A stretch of 41,610 nt of DNA from Dankookia rubra (GCF_004355005.1 NZ_SMSJ01000049.1:1-41610), one strand, 5' to 3'; counted from the first letter of the stretch, positions 8,605 through 16,974 are shown. Program-made: numbers and translations. Notes: generated by a model not told the origin, from the letters alone.

Positions 8605-9477
8605 ATGCAGGCAGCGACCCTGACGGAAGCGCCCGTTCGCTACATGGAGCGGACGCAGCTCTATTACCGCGCGCTCGGCTACGACAACGACTATGTCTGG
8701 GCGCAGCATGACGAGGTGCCCTTCACACCGCTCGGCAAGCCGCTCAGCGCGATGACGGTCGGCCTGGTCAGCACGGCGGGGCCCGGCGACCGCTCCCACC
8801 GCGACGCGCGCAACCGCCGCCAGGTCTGGAGCGGCCTGGTCGCAAGCCCACCGGCGAGCTTCGACACCGATGTAGCTTGGGACAAGGAAACCACCCATAC
8901 CGAGGACCGCGAGAGCTTCCTGCCCCTCGAGGCGGCGCAGCATTTCGTCGCCGCGGGACAGCTGGGCGGCCTCGCCGCTCGCTTCCATGCGGCACCCACC
9001 GAATACAGCCAGAAGAAGACCATCGAGCAGGATGCACCCGAGATCCTCCGGCGCCTGCGCGAGGATGGGGCCGAGGCGGCGATCCTCTCTGCACTCTGCC
9101 CGGTTTGCCACCAGACCGAGAGCCTCATCGCCCGGCATCTGGAAGAGAACGGGATGCCGACCGTGCTGATCGGCGCGGCGCGCGACATCGTCGAGCATTG
9201 CGGCGTGCCGCGCTTCGTCTTCTCCGACCTCCCGCTCGGGAATCCCTGCGGGCATCCCTGGGACCGCGCGATGCAGCGGGCGATCCTGGGCCTCGCCTTC
9301 GATGTGCTGGAGAACGCCACGGGGCCGCGCAGCACGGTGCAGTCGCCCTTTGCCTGGAAGCCCGAGGATCCTGCCTGGCGCGAGCGCTATGCCCGGGTGC
9401 TGCCGGAGGACCGGGAGCGGCTGCTGGCGATCGGCGACGAACGCCGGCGGCGGTTCGGCCAGCCGCCACGCGCTTAG
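8605..9477 (+). CDS. GrdB/PrdB-like reductase-family protein with Cys in place of selenocysteine
   Basis: A 290-residue protein, start ATG 8605 behind AGGGAGGA. It resembles the C-terminal part of glycine/sarcosine/betaine/D-proline reductase component B: an early VGLVSTAG strand, a middle EILRRLREDGAEAAILSA helix-strand, then CPVCHQT, VLIGAARDIVEHCGVPR and a late PLGNPCG motif. In clostridial GrdB the equivalent segment carries selenocysteine (UxxC); here C165 and C168 (both TGC) occupy those positions and the third Cys of the clostridial motif is absent. No partner GrdA, GrdC/D/E or selenium genes are in the window. The likely role is a thiol-based reductase or lyase in an aerobic pathway, with the PhyH gene 107 bases upstream. 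Family call from memory of the motif; function open. Confidence 0.65.
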   Translation: MQAATLTEAPVRYMERTQLYYRALGYDNDYVWAQHDEVPFTPLGKPLSAMTVGLVSTAGPGDRSHRDARNRRQVWSGLVASPPASFDTDVAWDKETTHTEDRESFLPLEAAQHFVAAGQLGGLAARFHAAPTEYSQKKTIEQDAPEILRRLREDGAEAAILSALCPVCHQTESLIARHLEENGMPTVLIGAARDIVEHCGVPRFVFSDLPLGNPCGHPWDRAMQRAILGLAFDVLENATGPRSTVQSPFAWKPEDPAWRERYARVLPEDRERLLAIGDERRRRFGQPPRA

Positions 9478-9485
9478 TAAAAGTA

Positions 9486-10493
9486 TCAGAACCCGTAAAG
9501 CCGAGCCGGATTGTCGACGAGGAGGGCCCGACGTGCTCTGTCGTCCGACGCCCACCCCACAATCGCGTCGAGTGCTCCGCGGTCGTCGACCGCCTGAAAT
9601 GGTTCTACCACCTCGACGCTTCCCGGGTTGCGGCTCCTCGCACCTCCAGTGTGAGGCCAGTCAGAGGCCCAGATAAGGCGTTCGGGGTTGGCGGCGAAGA
9701 ATGCCTGCGCGATCGGCGCCAAGTTCGCATAGGAGGGGCCGTCGCTCGAGGCGCGGTAGGGCGCGGACAATTTGACATAGGCATTGCCCGTCTGCAGTAG
9801 GTTAAGCACTTGAGCCATGCCCGGTTGATCGGGACCGCGCTCGGCCTTGGCTCCCGCGAAGTGGTCAAGGATCACGGGTATCTGCAGCGCGGCGAGTTGG
9901 TCACTAACCGCCCCGATCACCCTCATATCGGCATAGACCTGAAGCGCCCAGCCTCGCGAGGCCACCCGGATGGCGGCGGCACGGACAGCCTCGCCTGCGG
10001 TGCGGCCGCTGTCCTCGCCGCGGACTTCCAGGTTAACACGGACTCCACGGACACCAGCACTGTGCATACGGTTGAGCTCGGCGTCGGTCGTCCTTTGCGG
10101 ATCGATGACGGCGATGCCGCGCGCGACCCGTGGCCCGAGCTGCTCAAGTGCGTTCAGCAGGCAGGCATTGTCCGCACCGTAGACGCTCGGCTGGACCAGG
10201 ACGACACGCTCCATTCCGAGAGACGCCAGGAAGGTGCGCAGATCGCCGACCGAGGCAGGGCCCGGCGTGTAGTTGCGTCCTGCCGCGTAGGGGAAGGGGT
10301 CGGGCGCGAAGACATGGACATGACAGTCGCATGTCCCCGACAGCGCGGCCGGAGTTGTCGAACTGGCGGCGAACGGGGTTGATGTCATCGCCGTTGTTTC
10401 CGTAATCCCAAACAAGATTGAACCCGATGCTGTTAGGAGCGAGCGGCGCCTCACCGGCGGGATGGCCATTTCCACACGGGGATTTTCGTTCAT
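9486..10493 (-). CDS. Amidohydrolase-family (2-pyrone-4,6-dicarboxylate lactonase-like) hydrolase, probably exported
   Basis: A 335-residue TIM-barrel hydrolase of the amidohydrolase-2 family. The first metal-binding motif is CDCHVHVF; later come VILDHFAG and LIWASDWPHTGG, the pattern of LigI/PDC-hydrolase-like enzymes that open lactones. The first ~45 residues hold a twin-arginine-like segment (RRRSLLTASGSILFG), suggesting Tat export, which is uncommon for this family; a shorter cytoplasmic product from an internal Met cannot be excluded. It is the last gene of a same-strand set (13606 to 9486) but lies 186 bases after the cupin, so it may have its own promoter. It is convergent with the GrdB-like gene, only 8 bases apart. 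Confidence 0.8.
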   Translation of the reverse strand: MNENPRVEMAIPPVRRRSLLTASGSILFGITETTAMTSTPFAASSTTPAALSGTCDCHVHVFAPDPFPYAAGRNYTPGPASVGDLRTFLASLGMERVVLVQPSVYGADNACLLNALEQLGPRVARGIAVIDPQRTTDAELNRMHSAGVRGVRVNLEVRGEDSGRTAGEAVRAAAIRVASRGWALQVYADMRVIGAVSDQLAALQIPVILDHFAGAKAERGPDQPGMAQVLNLLQTGNAYVKLSAPYRASSDGPSYANLAPIAQAFFAANPERLIWASDWPHTGGARSRNPGSVEVVEPFQAVDDRGALDAIVGWASDDRARRALLVDNPARLYGF

Positions 10494-10679
10494 CGTGGCT
10501 GCTCTCCCTCAGGGCGTCTCAGCTCGGGACACGAGTGCTGCAGGGCAGCGTTCCGAGGACGTTGAAGCCGCCGTCCTCTGGCATGTGCAGGACGGGGCGG
10601 CTTTCGCCACCCTTCCTCGAACACCCCCTCGATGCCGCGCTTCGTCCCGTTTTTGTGGCCTGCAGATCCAGCCGAGCCC

Positions 10680-11093
10680 TTAGTCCTTATGCTCGGCGAG
10701 CACGGGGCGGGTCTCGCCCGTCTCGACGAGCGTGCGGGTGGCGTCGACGCGGGCGTAAATCCAGAGGATCTTCATTCCCTCGGTCTGCGAGGCGTTGATG
10801 AAGCGGTGCGGCACGCCCTCTGGAATCCAGGAAATGTCGCCGGCCTTGATCTCGTGCCGCTCGCCGTCGATCTCGGCAATCGCGTTACCCTCGAGGAGAA
10901 GGACGCTCTCCTCGCAGTTGTGGGTGTGCAGCGGGATGGCGGCACTCGGGCCGAAGATCGTCATGCCGTTCAGGAAGCTCTTCGCGCCGATCCTCGGGCC
11001 GACGAGAGGGATGGTCTTGGCGCCGCCGCCGCGCTCATAGGCCTTCATCTCGTCGGGGTAGAGCACCACGCCCTTTGGGGTCTCGTTCGCCAT
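10680..11093 (-). CDS. Single-domain cupin protein
   Basis: A 137-residue small cupin with both conserved motifs: PLHTHNCEESVLLLEGNAIAEI and DISWIPEGVPHRFIN, in which His and Glu residues can hold a metal. ATG 11093 follows a CAGGAGAG ribosome site at proper spacing; a longer TTG start at 11114 is less likely. It begins 17 bases after the aldehyde dehydrogenase stop and so shares its operon. Such proteins act as isomerases, dioxygenases or binding proteins; nothing here selects one. Confidence 0.8.
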   Translation of the reverse strand: MANETPKGVVLYPDEMKAYERGGGAKTIPLVGPRIGAKSFLNGMTIFGPSAAIPLHTHNCEESVLLLEGNAIAEIDGERHEIKAGDISWIPEGVPHRFINASQTEGMKILWIYARVDATRTLVETGETRPVLAEHKD

Positions 11094-11110
11094 GGGACTG
11101 TCTCTCCTGC

Positions 11111-12511
11111 TCAATCCAGGGGTTTGCGGGGGGAGGTCGCCGGCTCGGCGGTGCCGATCCAGATCGTCTTGGCATTTAAGAACGCGCGCATGCCGAGCGC
11201 GCCGAGCTCCCGGCCGTAGCCGGATTTCTTGATGCCGCCGAAGGGGATGCGCGGGTCGGAGGCGACGAGCGCGTTGACGAAGACCGCGCCCGCCTCGATG
11301 CGCCGGACCAGGCGCTTCGCGGCGAACAGGTCGCCCGTCCAGAGCGCGGCGCCAAGGCCGAACTCCGTCTGATTGGCGAGCCGGATCGCATCCTCGGTAT
11401 CGCGCGCGCGGACGATCGCGGCAGCGGGGCCGAAAGTCTCCTCGCAGAACGCAACCATCTCCGGCGCAACCCCGTCGAGGAGCGTCGGCTCGTAGAAGAA
11501 GCCGCGGCCCGGAACGGGCCTGCCGCCCGCGACCAGGCAGGCGCCGGCCGCCACCGATGCCTCGACCTGGGCGTGCAGTGTGTCCCGGAGGTTCTCCCGT
11601 GCCATGGCGCCGATCGTCGTCTGCCGGTCCATCGGATTGCCCACGACAAGGTACGCCATATGCCGCCGGAAGGCCTCGGCGAAGGCCTCCGCAACCGCCT
11701 CGACGACGATGAAGCGCTTGGCCGAGATGCAGCTCTGCCCGGTGTTGGAGAAGCGCGCCTTCACCGCCGTCTTTGCCGCTGCCTCAATGTCCGCATCGGC
11801 GAGCACGATGAAGGGGTCGGAGCCGCCAAGCTCCAGCACCTGCGGCTTCAGCGCCCGCCCGGCCTGGGCAGCGACGATGCTGCCGACCGCCGTGGAGCCG
11901 GTCAGGGTTACAGCCGCGATGCGGTCGTCGGCAATGATCCCGGCGACCTCGGTATTGTCCACGAAGAGGACCCCGAGCAGACCCTCCGGCGCATCTGCCT
12001 CGCGCATCATCTCACGGATCGCCAGTGCGCAGCCCGGGACGTTGTTGGCATGCTTCAGCACGGCCCCGTTCCCGGCCGCAAGGGTGGGTGCGAGGAAGCG
12101 CACGAGCTGCCAAAAGGGGTAGTTCCAGGGCATGATTGCCAGCACCACGCCGAGCGGGTCCCAGACGATGGCGCTCTCGAATGCGCTCGTCGCCACGGGC
12201 TCATCGGCGAGGAAGCGCGGAGCGTTCTCGGCGTAGTAGTCCAGAGTGAGGGCGCACTTGTCGATTTCGCCCTCCGCCTCGACGATCGGCTTGCCCATCT
12301 CCTCCGTGATGAGGCGAGCGTAGCGGTCGCGGTTGGCGCGAAGGACGCCGGCGATACGGCGCAGGAGGGCCGTCCGCCTCTCGACCGGCTCCGCTGCCCA
12401 GCGCCGCTGGGCCGCGACGGCGGCCGCCAGCGTCGCGTCCACCTCCGCCGGCGTATGAAACTCGTACCGCGCCAGCTCCTCGCCGGTTGCCGGATTCGTT
12501 GTGATGATCAT
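11111..12511 (-). CDS. NAD(P)-dependent aldehyde dehydrogenase, succinate-semialdehyde dehydrogenase-like
   Basis: A 466-residue aldehyde dehydrogenase of normal length. The catalytic nucleophile is C261 in NTGQSCISAKRF, and the general base is E227 in LELGGSDPF. The opening (NPATGEELARYEFHTPAEVD) and the C-terminal GGIKKSGYGRELG match succinate-semialdehyde dehydrogenases of the GabD/Sad group. It oxidises an aldehyde to an acid in the cytoplasm. It sits between the isopropylmalate dehydrogenase-like gene (12 bases upstream) and the cupin (17 bases downstream). True substrate cannot be fixed by sequence, as this group is broad. Confidence 0.9.
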   Translation of the reverse strand: MIITTNPATGEELARYEFHTPAEVDATLAAAVAAQRRWAAEPVERRTALLRRIAGVLRANRDRYARLITEEMGKPIVEAEGEIDKCALTLDYYAENAPRFLADEPVATSAFESAIVWDPLGVVLAIMPWNYPFWQLVRFLAPTLAAGNGAVLKHANNVPGCALAIREMMREADAPEGLLGVLFVDNTEVAGIIADDRIAAVTLTGSTAVGSIVAAQAGRALKPQVLELGGSDPFIVLADADIEAAAKTAVKARFSNTGQSCISAKRFIVVEAVAEAFAEAFRRHMAYLVVGNPMDRQTTIGAMARENLRDTLHAQVEASVAAGACLVAGGRPVPGRGFFYEPTLLDGVAPEMVAFCEETFGPAAAIVRARDTEDAIRLANQTEFGLGAALWTGDLFAAKRLVRRIEAGAVFVNALVASDPRIPFGGIKKSGYGRELGALGMRAFLNAKTIWIGTAEPATSPRKPLD

Positions 12512-12523
12512 CCCGCACTCGTC

Positions 12524-13606
12524 CTATGCCGTCTCCCGCGCATCCGCGGTGAGATAGACGACCAGGGCTTCGCTGAAGGCGCGCGTGCCCAGCTCGCCGC
12601 CTAGGTCGGTGGTCCGCGTCCGCGGCTCGGCGAGCAGCGCGTCCACCGCGGCGGAGACCGCCGCCCCCGCCTGCGCCAGGCGGGTGTCGCTGCGGCGCTC
12701 CCCGAGCCATTCGAGCATCATGGCGGCGGAGAGGATCAGCGAGGTGGGGTTCGCCTTATCCTGGCCCGCGATGTCCGGAGCGGAGCCGTGCTGGGCCTGC
12801 GCACAGCACATGGTCTCATTGTGGTTGATCGAACCCGCGACGCCGAGGCCGCCCGACAGTTCGGAAGCCAGGTCGGACAGGATGTCGGCGTGGAAGTTCG
12901 TGGCGCAGAGCACGTCGAAGCGCCCGGGATCGCGCACGAGGAGAGCGGCGCAGGCATCGACGATGACCGTGTCGAAGGCGATGTCCGGGAACTCGGCCGC
13001 GACCTTGCGGCAGCACTCCAGGAACAGGCCGTCGCTGATCTTGAACGCGTTCGCCTTGTGCACGGCGGTCACCTTGCACCGGCGGCGCCGGGCCAGTTCA
13101 AAGGACCGACGGGCGATGCGCTCCGAGGCATGACGGGTGATCTTGCGAATGGAGAGCGCCATGTCCGGCGTCGGCATGAACTCGCCGATGCCGAGGTGCA
13201 TGTTGCGGTCGGGGTAAAAGCCCTCCGTTGCCTCCCGCATGATGACGAGGTCGAGCGGCTGGTGCCCGCGGCCGAGGCCTGGGCGGGTTCGCGCCGGCCG
13301 GACATTGGCGTAGAGGTCGAGCCGCGTCCGGAAGGCCGAGGAGATGTTGATCCCGCCCTGCTCGCGCGGCGGATAGTCGAGGTGCGAAATCGGGCCGAGC
13401 AGCGTCGCGTCCACCTCGCGCGCGAGGTCCATGACCTCCTCCGGCAGCGTGGTCCCGTGCTTCTCCAGAGCGGCGAAGCCGATGTCGCGCTGCTCGAAGC
13501 GGAGGCCGAGGCCGAAGCGCCGGTCGGCCGCCTCGAGCACCTTCAGCGTTGCCGCAGTGATTTCCGGGCCGATGCCGTCTCCGGGCAGGACGAGGATGCG
13601 GGTCAT
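12524..13606 (-). CDS. Isocitrate/isopropylmalate/tartrate dehydrogenase-family enzyme
   Basis: A 360-residue beta-decarboxylating dehydrogenase. Visible are the opening ILVLPGDGIGPEI, the substrate segment MREATEGFYPDRNMHLG, the Lys/Asn segment TAVHKANAFKISDGLF, the metal-binding FDVLCATNFHADILSDLAS and the NAD-binding HGSAPDIAGQDKANP. The substrate loop differs from the canonical LeuB RxxTGGIY, reading REATEGFY; this is common in tartrate/malate-type relatives. ATG 13606 was chosen since the family starts directly at ILVLPGDGIGPE. It heads the minus-strand set and is divergent from a Bug binding protein. Oxidative decarboxylation of a 2-hydroxy (di)carboxylate is likely; exact substrate uncertain. 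Confidence 0.88.
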   Translation of the reverse strand: MTRILVLPGDGIGPEITAATLKVLEAADRRFGLGLRFEQRDIGFAALEKHGTTLPEEVMDLAREVDATLLGPISHLDYPPREQGGINISSAFRTRLDLYANVRPARTRPGLGRGHQPLDLVIMREATEGFYPDRNMHLGIGEFMPTPDMALSIRKITRHASERIARRSFELARRRRCKVTAVHKANAFKISDGLFLECCRKVAAEFPDIAFDTVIVDACAALLVRDPGRFDVLCATNFHADILSDLASELSGGLGVAGSINHNETMCCAQAQHGSAPDIAGQDKANPTSLILSAAMMLEWLGERRSDTRLAQAGAAVSAAVDALLAEPRTRTTDLGGELGTRAFSEALVVYLTADARETA

Positions 13607-13787
13607 CGGGCACCTCGCCGGTCGAGTTGAGCCAGAACGTTTGGGCATGAGGGGCGCATGGGCGTGTTCCTCCGGGCTTGTGGTGGGCACCGCCGGTGCG
13701 CCGAAGGGCTCGGCTTCACCAATGGGCTTGATGTTCTAATACGTGAAAGAGTACAAAACTCGCAAGCCCTATCGGAGGACAACGCCC
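13607..13787. promoter_or_regulatory. Divergent promoter region between the dehydrogenase operon and a Bug gene
   Basis: The 181 bases separate starts at 13606 (minus) and 13788 (plus). The plus-strand side ends in an AT-richer stretch at about 13727-13762 with a loose GTA-rich dyad (TAATAC...GTACAA), followed by a GGAGGA ribosome site at 13774-13779. The dyad is too imperfect to be called an operator; the GntR regulator at 14833 is the obvious candidate to act here. Confidence 0.3.
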
Positions 13788-14759
13788 ATGACCCGACGCC
13801 TCAAGCTGGCCTGCCTCGCTGGCCTCGCTCTTTGCGCCTTCGCACCACCCGCCCTGGCCCAGGGCAGCTATCCCCAGCGGCCCATCAGGCTAATCGTACC
13901 CTTCGCACCAGGCGGCGGATCGGACGTTGCAGGCCGTCTTGCCGCCCAGTGCATGACGCCGAAGCTGGGCCAGGCGGTCGTGGTTGAGAACCGCGGCGGG
14001 GCCGGCGGGACAATCGGCATGGAGGCGGTCGCGAAGGGTACGGCCGACGGCTACACTTTTGCCTTCCTCACCACCTCCTCGGCCGCCCTGAACGTCTTCT
14101 TGTATCGAAACCTCAATTTCGACATTCAGCGGGACTTCCAGGCGGTCGGCGAGGTCGGCCGCAGCCCGAGCGTGCTGGCGGTGCGGCGTGGGCTGGCCAC
14201 TGATGTCGCCGGGCTCCGGGCCGCCGGCAGCCGATCCGGCGGGCTGACCTACGGCTCGGGCGGCAACGGCACCGTGCCGCATCTGACCGGCGCCATGCTG
14301 GGCCGGGCGCTGGGCGTGGAGACGACGCATGTGCCGTACCGCGGCTCCGGCCCCGCGCTCACCGCCGTTGTGGCCGGGCAGGTGGACATGCTCCTGGAGG
14401 CGGTTCCGGTGGTGCTCGGCCAGATCCAGGAGGGACTGGTGCGCCCGCTCGCGGTGGCGTCGCCGCGCCGGGACCCGCTGCTGCCGGATGTGCCGACGTC
14501 CGTTGAGGCCGGGCTGCCGGGTTTCGAGATCGAGAACTGGTACGGAGTCTTCGCGCCCAGCCGCGTGCCGGCGTCGGTCGTCGAGACGGTCGCGCGTGCC
14601 TTGCGCGAAGGCCTTGCGGAGCCGGCCTGCCAGGCGCGCCTGCGCGAGATGGGCCTCTCTGGCGGCACCTCCGACCCAGCCGCCTTCCGCGCCTATTGGC
14701 AGGCGGAGTTGGACCGCTGGGGGCCGATCGTGGCGGCCTCTGGCATGCAGATGGACTGA
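13788..14759 (+). CDS. Bug/TctC-family tripartite tricarboxylate transporter substrate-binding protein
   Basis: A 323-residue periplasmic binding protein. A Sec signal peptide ends in PPALAQG (cleavage after about residue 24), followed by YPQRPIRLIVPFAPGGGSDVAGR and, further on, the VENRGGAGGTIG motif that lines the carboxylate pocket. The rest follows the family pattern (THVPYRGSGPAL, ENWYGVFAP). Start ATG 13788 has a GGAGGA site. It captures a carboxylate for a TctAB-type permease, but no TctA or TctB lies in the window, so it is an orphan. Its divergent neighbours (dehydrogenase, aldehyde dehydrogenase) suggest the ligand is a di- or hydroxycarboxylate (inference). Confidence 0.92.
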   Translation: MTRRLKLACLAGLALCAFAPPALAQGSYPQRPIRLIVPFAPGGGSDVAGRLAAQCMTPKLGQAVVVENRGGAGGTIGMEAVAKGTADGYTFAFLTTSSAALNVFLYRNLNFDIQRDFQAVGEVGRSPSVLAVRRGLATDVAGLRAAGSRSGGLTYGSGGNGTVPHLTGAMLGRALGVETTHVPYRGSGPALTAVVAGQVDMLLEAVPVVLGQIQEGLVRPLAVASPRRDPLLPDVPTSVEAGLPGFEIENWYGVFAPSRVPASVVETVARALREGLAEPACQARLREMGLSGGTSDPAAFRAYWQAELDRWGPIVAASGMQMD

Positions 14760-14832
14760 AGGCGCAGAGAACACCGCTCGCGCCGGACGGGCGAACGAGG
14801 CTATTCCGGCCCCTGGACCGAAGGAGATGCGG

Positions 14833-15783
14833 ATGGACGGGGCAGTCGGGACCACCGATAGCAGGCGCAGCCTGGCGCGAGGTCTGGCGGCCCAGATCCT
14901 GGACTGGGCGCGGCGCGAAGGGCTGCCGCCCGGCGCCCATCTGCGGGAGGAGGCCCTCGCCGAGGCCTTCGGGGTTTCGCGGACGCCGGTGCGGAACGCG
15001 CTTGGCGTGCTGGCCGCCGACGGGGTCGTGGAGCGCCAGTCGCGGCGGGGTTATTTCCTGAAGGCCATGCCATCCGCAGTTCCGTCCTCCGAAGACGAGA
15101 CGGCAGGGGACGACACGCTCTATTTCCGCATTGCCGACGATCACCTGACCAACCTGATCGGACCCCGTGTGGCGGAGACCGACCTGCTCCGCCGCTACGG
15201 CATGTCTCGGGCGCAACTCGGCCGCATCCTCGCCCGCATGGTGCATGAAGGCTGGATCGAGCGGCGCGCGGGCCAGGGCTGGGAGTTCCGCCCGCTCCTC
15301 CGCTCGCCGGAGGCCTATATGCAGGGCTTCCGCTTCCGGGTCCTCGTCGAGCCCGCGGCGCTGCTCGAACCGGGTTATCAGCTGAAGCCGGCGGTCATCG
15401 AGCGGCTGCGGGCGGAGCAGCACGCCCTGCTGAATGGCGGCTGGCAGGCATCCTCGCGTGCCGAGACCCATCGCATCGGCGCGGAGTTCCATGAGGCCTT
15501 GATGGCCGGCTCGGGCAATCCGTTCATGCTCGATGCGCTGCGGCGGGTGAACGCGATGCGGCGGCTGATCGAGTACCGGGTCCACCCCGATCGCGTGCGG
15601 CTGGAGCGCATCTGCATGGAGCACCTGCACATCCTCGACCTGATTGAAAGCGGCGACCTGGAAGCAGCCTCGGCCTTCCTCCGTGTTCACCTCCAGGGAT
15701 CGCGGCTGACAAAGGAGAAAGTGGTACGGTCGTCGCTGGAGGTGGGGAAGGCCGACGCGATATCCGTGCCCGGCAGCCGATAG
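14833..15783 (+). CDS. GntR/FCD-family regulator with a second winged-helix-like segment
   Basis: A 316-residue regulator, longer than the usual 220-250 of the FadR/GntR group. An N-terminal winged helix (HLREEALAEAFGVSRTPVRNALGVLAADGVV) is followed at about residues 105-150 by a second helix-turn-helix-like unit (LLRRYGMSRAQLGRILARMVHEGWI, then RRAGQGWEF), then an all-helical FCD ligand domain with candidate metal-binding His residues (GAEFHEALMAGSGNPF, EHLHILDLI, FLRVHLQGS). ATG 14833 is preferred over ATG 14827 because AAGGAG lies 6 bases before it. It stands 73 bases after the Bug gene and likely controls the flanking carboxylate genes. A paralogue lies at 17339-18325. Confidence 0.88.
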   Translation: MDGAVGTTDSRRSLARGLAAQILDWARREGLPPGAHLREEALAEAFGVSRTPVRNALGVLAADGVVERQSRRGYFLKAMPSAVPSSEDETAGDDTLYFRIADDHLTNLIGPRVAETDLLRRYGMSRAQLGRILARMVHEGWIERRAGQGWEFRPLLRSPEAYMQGFRFRVLVEPAALLEPGYQLKPAVIERLRAEQHALLNGGWQASSRAETHRIGAEFHEALMAGSGNPFMLDALRRVNAMRRLIEYRVHPDRVRLERICMEHLHILDLIESGDLEAASAFLRVHLQGSRLTKEKVVRSSLEVGKADAISVPGSR

Positions 15784-15852
15784 GTCCGCCGCCGCCGAGG
15801 CATATCCAAAGGTGTTGAAGGGAAGGTCGGGAGATGTTGCGCCTTGGTCGTG

Positions 15853-15881
15853 GGCGCCAGTGACCCTCTTGGTCTGGCGCC
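15853..15881. terminator. Long hairpin in convergent spacer, possible bidirectional terminator
   Basis: GGCGCCA and TGGCGCC pair as a 7-base stem, with an inner GACC/GGTC stem around CTCTT and a two-base bulge. It lies 70 bases past the GntR stop and 113 bases past the Bug stop on the other strand. There is no T-run, so intrinsic termination is only suggested by position between convergent genes. Confidence 0.4.
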
Positions 15882-15928
15882 AACCGAGGCTACCGCCTGT
15901 CGGCGCGGATTACAGGAGACCGCCTCGG

Positions 15929-15947
15929 GTGCCGCATGCCGCGGCAC
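15929..15947. terminator. Second hairpin in convergent spacer
   Basis: GTGCCGC-ATGCC-GCGGCAC is a perfect 7-base stem with a 5-base loop, 47 bases past the stop of the minus-strand Bug gene. No T-run follows on either strand. Together with the hairpin at 15853 it fits a pair of terminators, one per convergent gene; role inferred. Confidence 0.4.
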
Positions 15948-15993
15948 CACTTCCGCCAAATTCAGTGGTCGGTTCGGACAAACCATCCAGAGG

Positions 15994-16974
15994 CTAGTCG
16001 GCCTTGATGCCCGCGAACTTAATCACCCGCGCCCACTTCTCGACAGCGGCTGCCAGAATGGCCTCGAACTCGGCCGCCGTGCCGCCGACCGGCGTGCCCC
16101 CAAGGTCGATGATGCGGGCCCGAACCCCGGGATCAGCGATGCCCGCATTCAACTCGCGGTTCAGCAGATCGATGATGACGGCCGGCGTGTCGTGCGGCAC
16201 GCCTATGCCGGCGAAGCCGCTGGCCTCGTAGCCCGGCACGAAATCGGCGATCCGCGGCACGTCCGGCAGCACCTCGAGCCGGGAAGCTGTGGTCACCCCG
16301 AGCGGCCGCAGCTTGCCGGCCCTGATCTGCTCGATCGCCTCCGACAGCGGGCTGAACACGAGCTGGATGTGGCCGGCCATCAGGTCCGCCACCGCCGGCG
16401 CACCGCCGCGATAGGGCACGTGCAGGAGGTTCACCCCGGTCATCATCTTGAACAGCTCGACCGAGATGTTCTGCGGCGTGCCGGTCCCGGCCGAGCCGTA
16501 GGTGAGGCGACCCGGATTCTCCTTCGCATGGGCGATCAGCTCGGGGATGCTCCGAACCTGAGAGGCCGGGTTGACGACGGCGACATAGGCCAGCCGCGCC
16601 GCGCAGATCACCGGGGCGATGTCGCGCATGAAATCGAATGGCAGGTTGGAATAGAGCGCGGCGTTGATTGCGTGTGGAGTGACGACCTGGAGCAGCGTGT
16701 AGCCATCGGGCGCCGCCCGGGCGACTATTTCCGTGGCGATGTTGCCGCTGGCGCCGCTGCGGTTGTCGACGATGTATTGCTGGCCGAGATGGTCCGACAG
16801 CCACTGCCCCATCAGCCGGGCCTGGATGTCGGTCGCGCCACCGGCGGCGAAGCCGACGAGGATGCGCGCAGGCCGCGACGGATAAGCCTGGGCGTGTGCT
16901 GTGCCTGACAGGCCAGCCAAGCCCAGGGCCGAGCCCGTGGCCAATGTTACAAACGAACGGCGGGTGCCGGCCAC
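15994..16974 (-). CDS. Bug/TctC-family tripartite tricarboxylate transporter substrate-binding protein
   Basis: A 326-residue exported protein. The N-terminus (MAGTRRSFVTLATGSALGLA) has a paired arginine and hydrophobic core ending AHAQA, so Sec or Tat export is plausible. The family words YPSRPARILVGFAAGGATDIQAR, DNRSGASGNIATEIVA and LLHVPYRGGAPAV are present. It binds a carboxylate in the periplasm; no permease genes are nearby. The gene is convergent with the GntR regulator before it and lies downstream of a second GntR gene on the same strand, separated by 364 bases. Ligand unknown. Confidence 0.92.
   Translation of the reverse strand: MAGTRRSFVTLATGSALGLAGLSGTAHAQAYPSRPARILVGFAAGGATDIQARLMGQWLSDHLGQQYIVDNRSGASGNIATEIVARAAPDGYTLLQVVTPHAINAALYSNLPFDFMRDIAPVICAARLAYVAVVNPASQVRSIPELIAHAKENPGRLTYGSAGTGTPQNISVELFKMMTGVNLLHVPYRGGAPAVADLMAGHIQLVFSPLSEAIEQIRAGKLRPLGVTTASRLEVLPDVPRIADFVPGYEASGFAGIGVPHDTPAVIIDLLNRELNAGIADPGVRARIIDLGGTPVGGTAAEFEAILAAAVEKWARVIKFAGIKAD

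Noticed and set aside
9097-9108. Possible selenocysteine (UGA) in the GrdB-like gene
   Set aside because: Both motif positions are TGC cysteine codons and no in-frame TGA occurs before the stop; no SECIS-like feature is needed.
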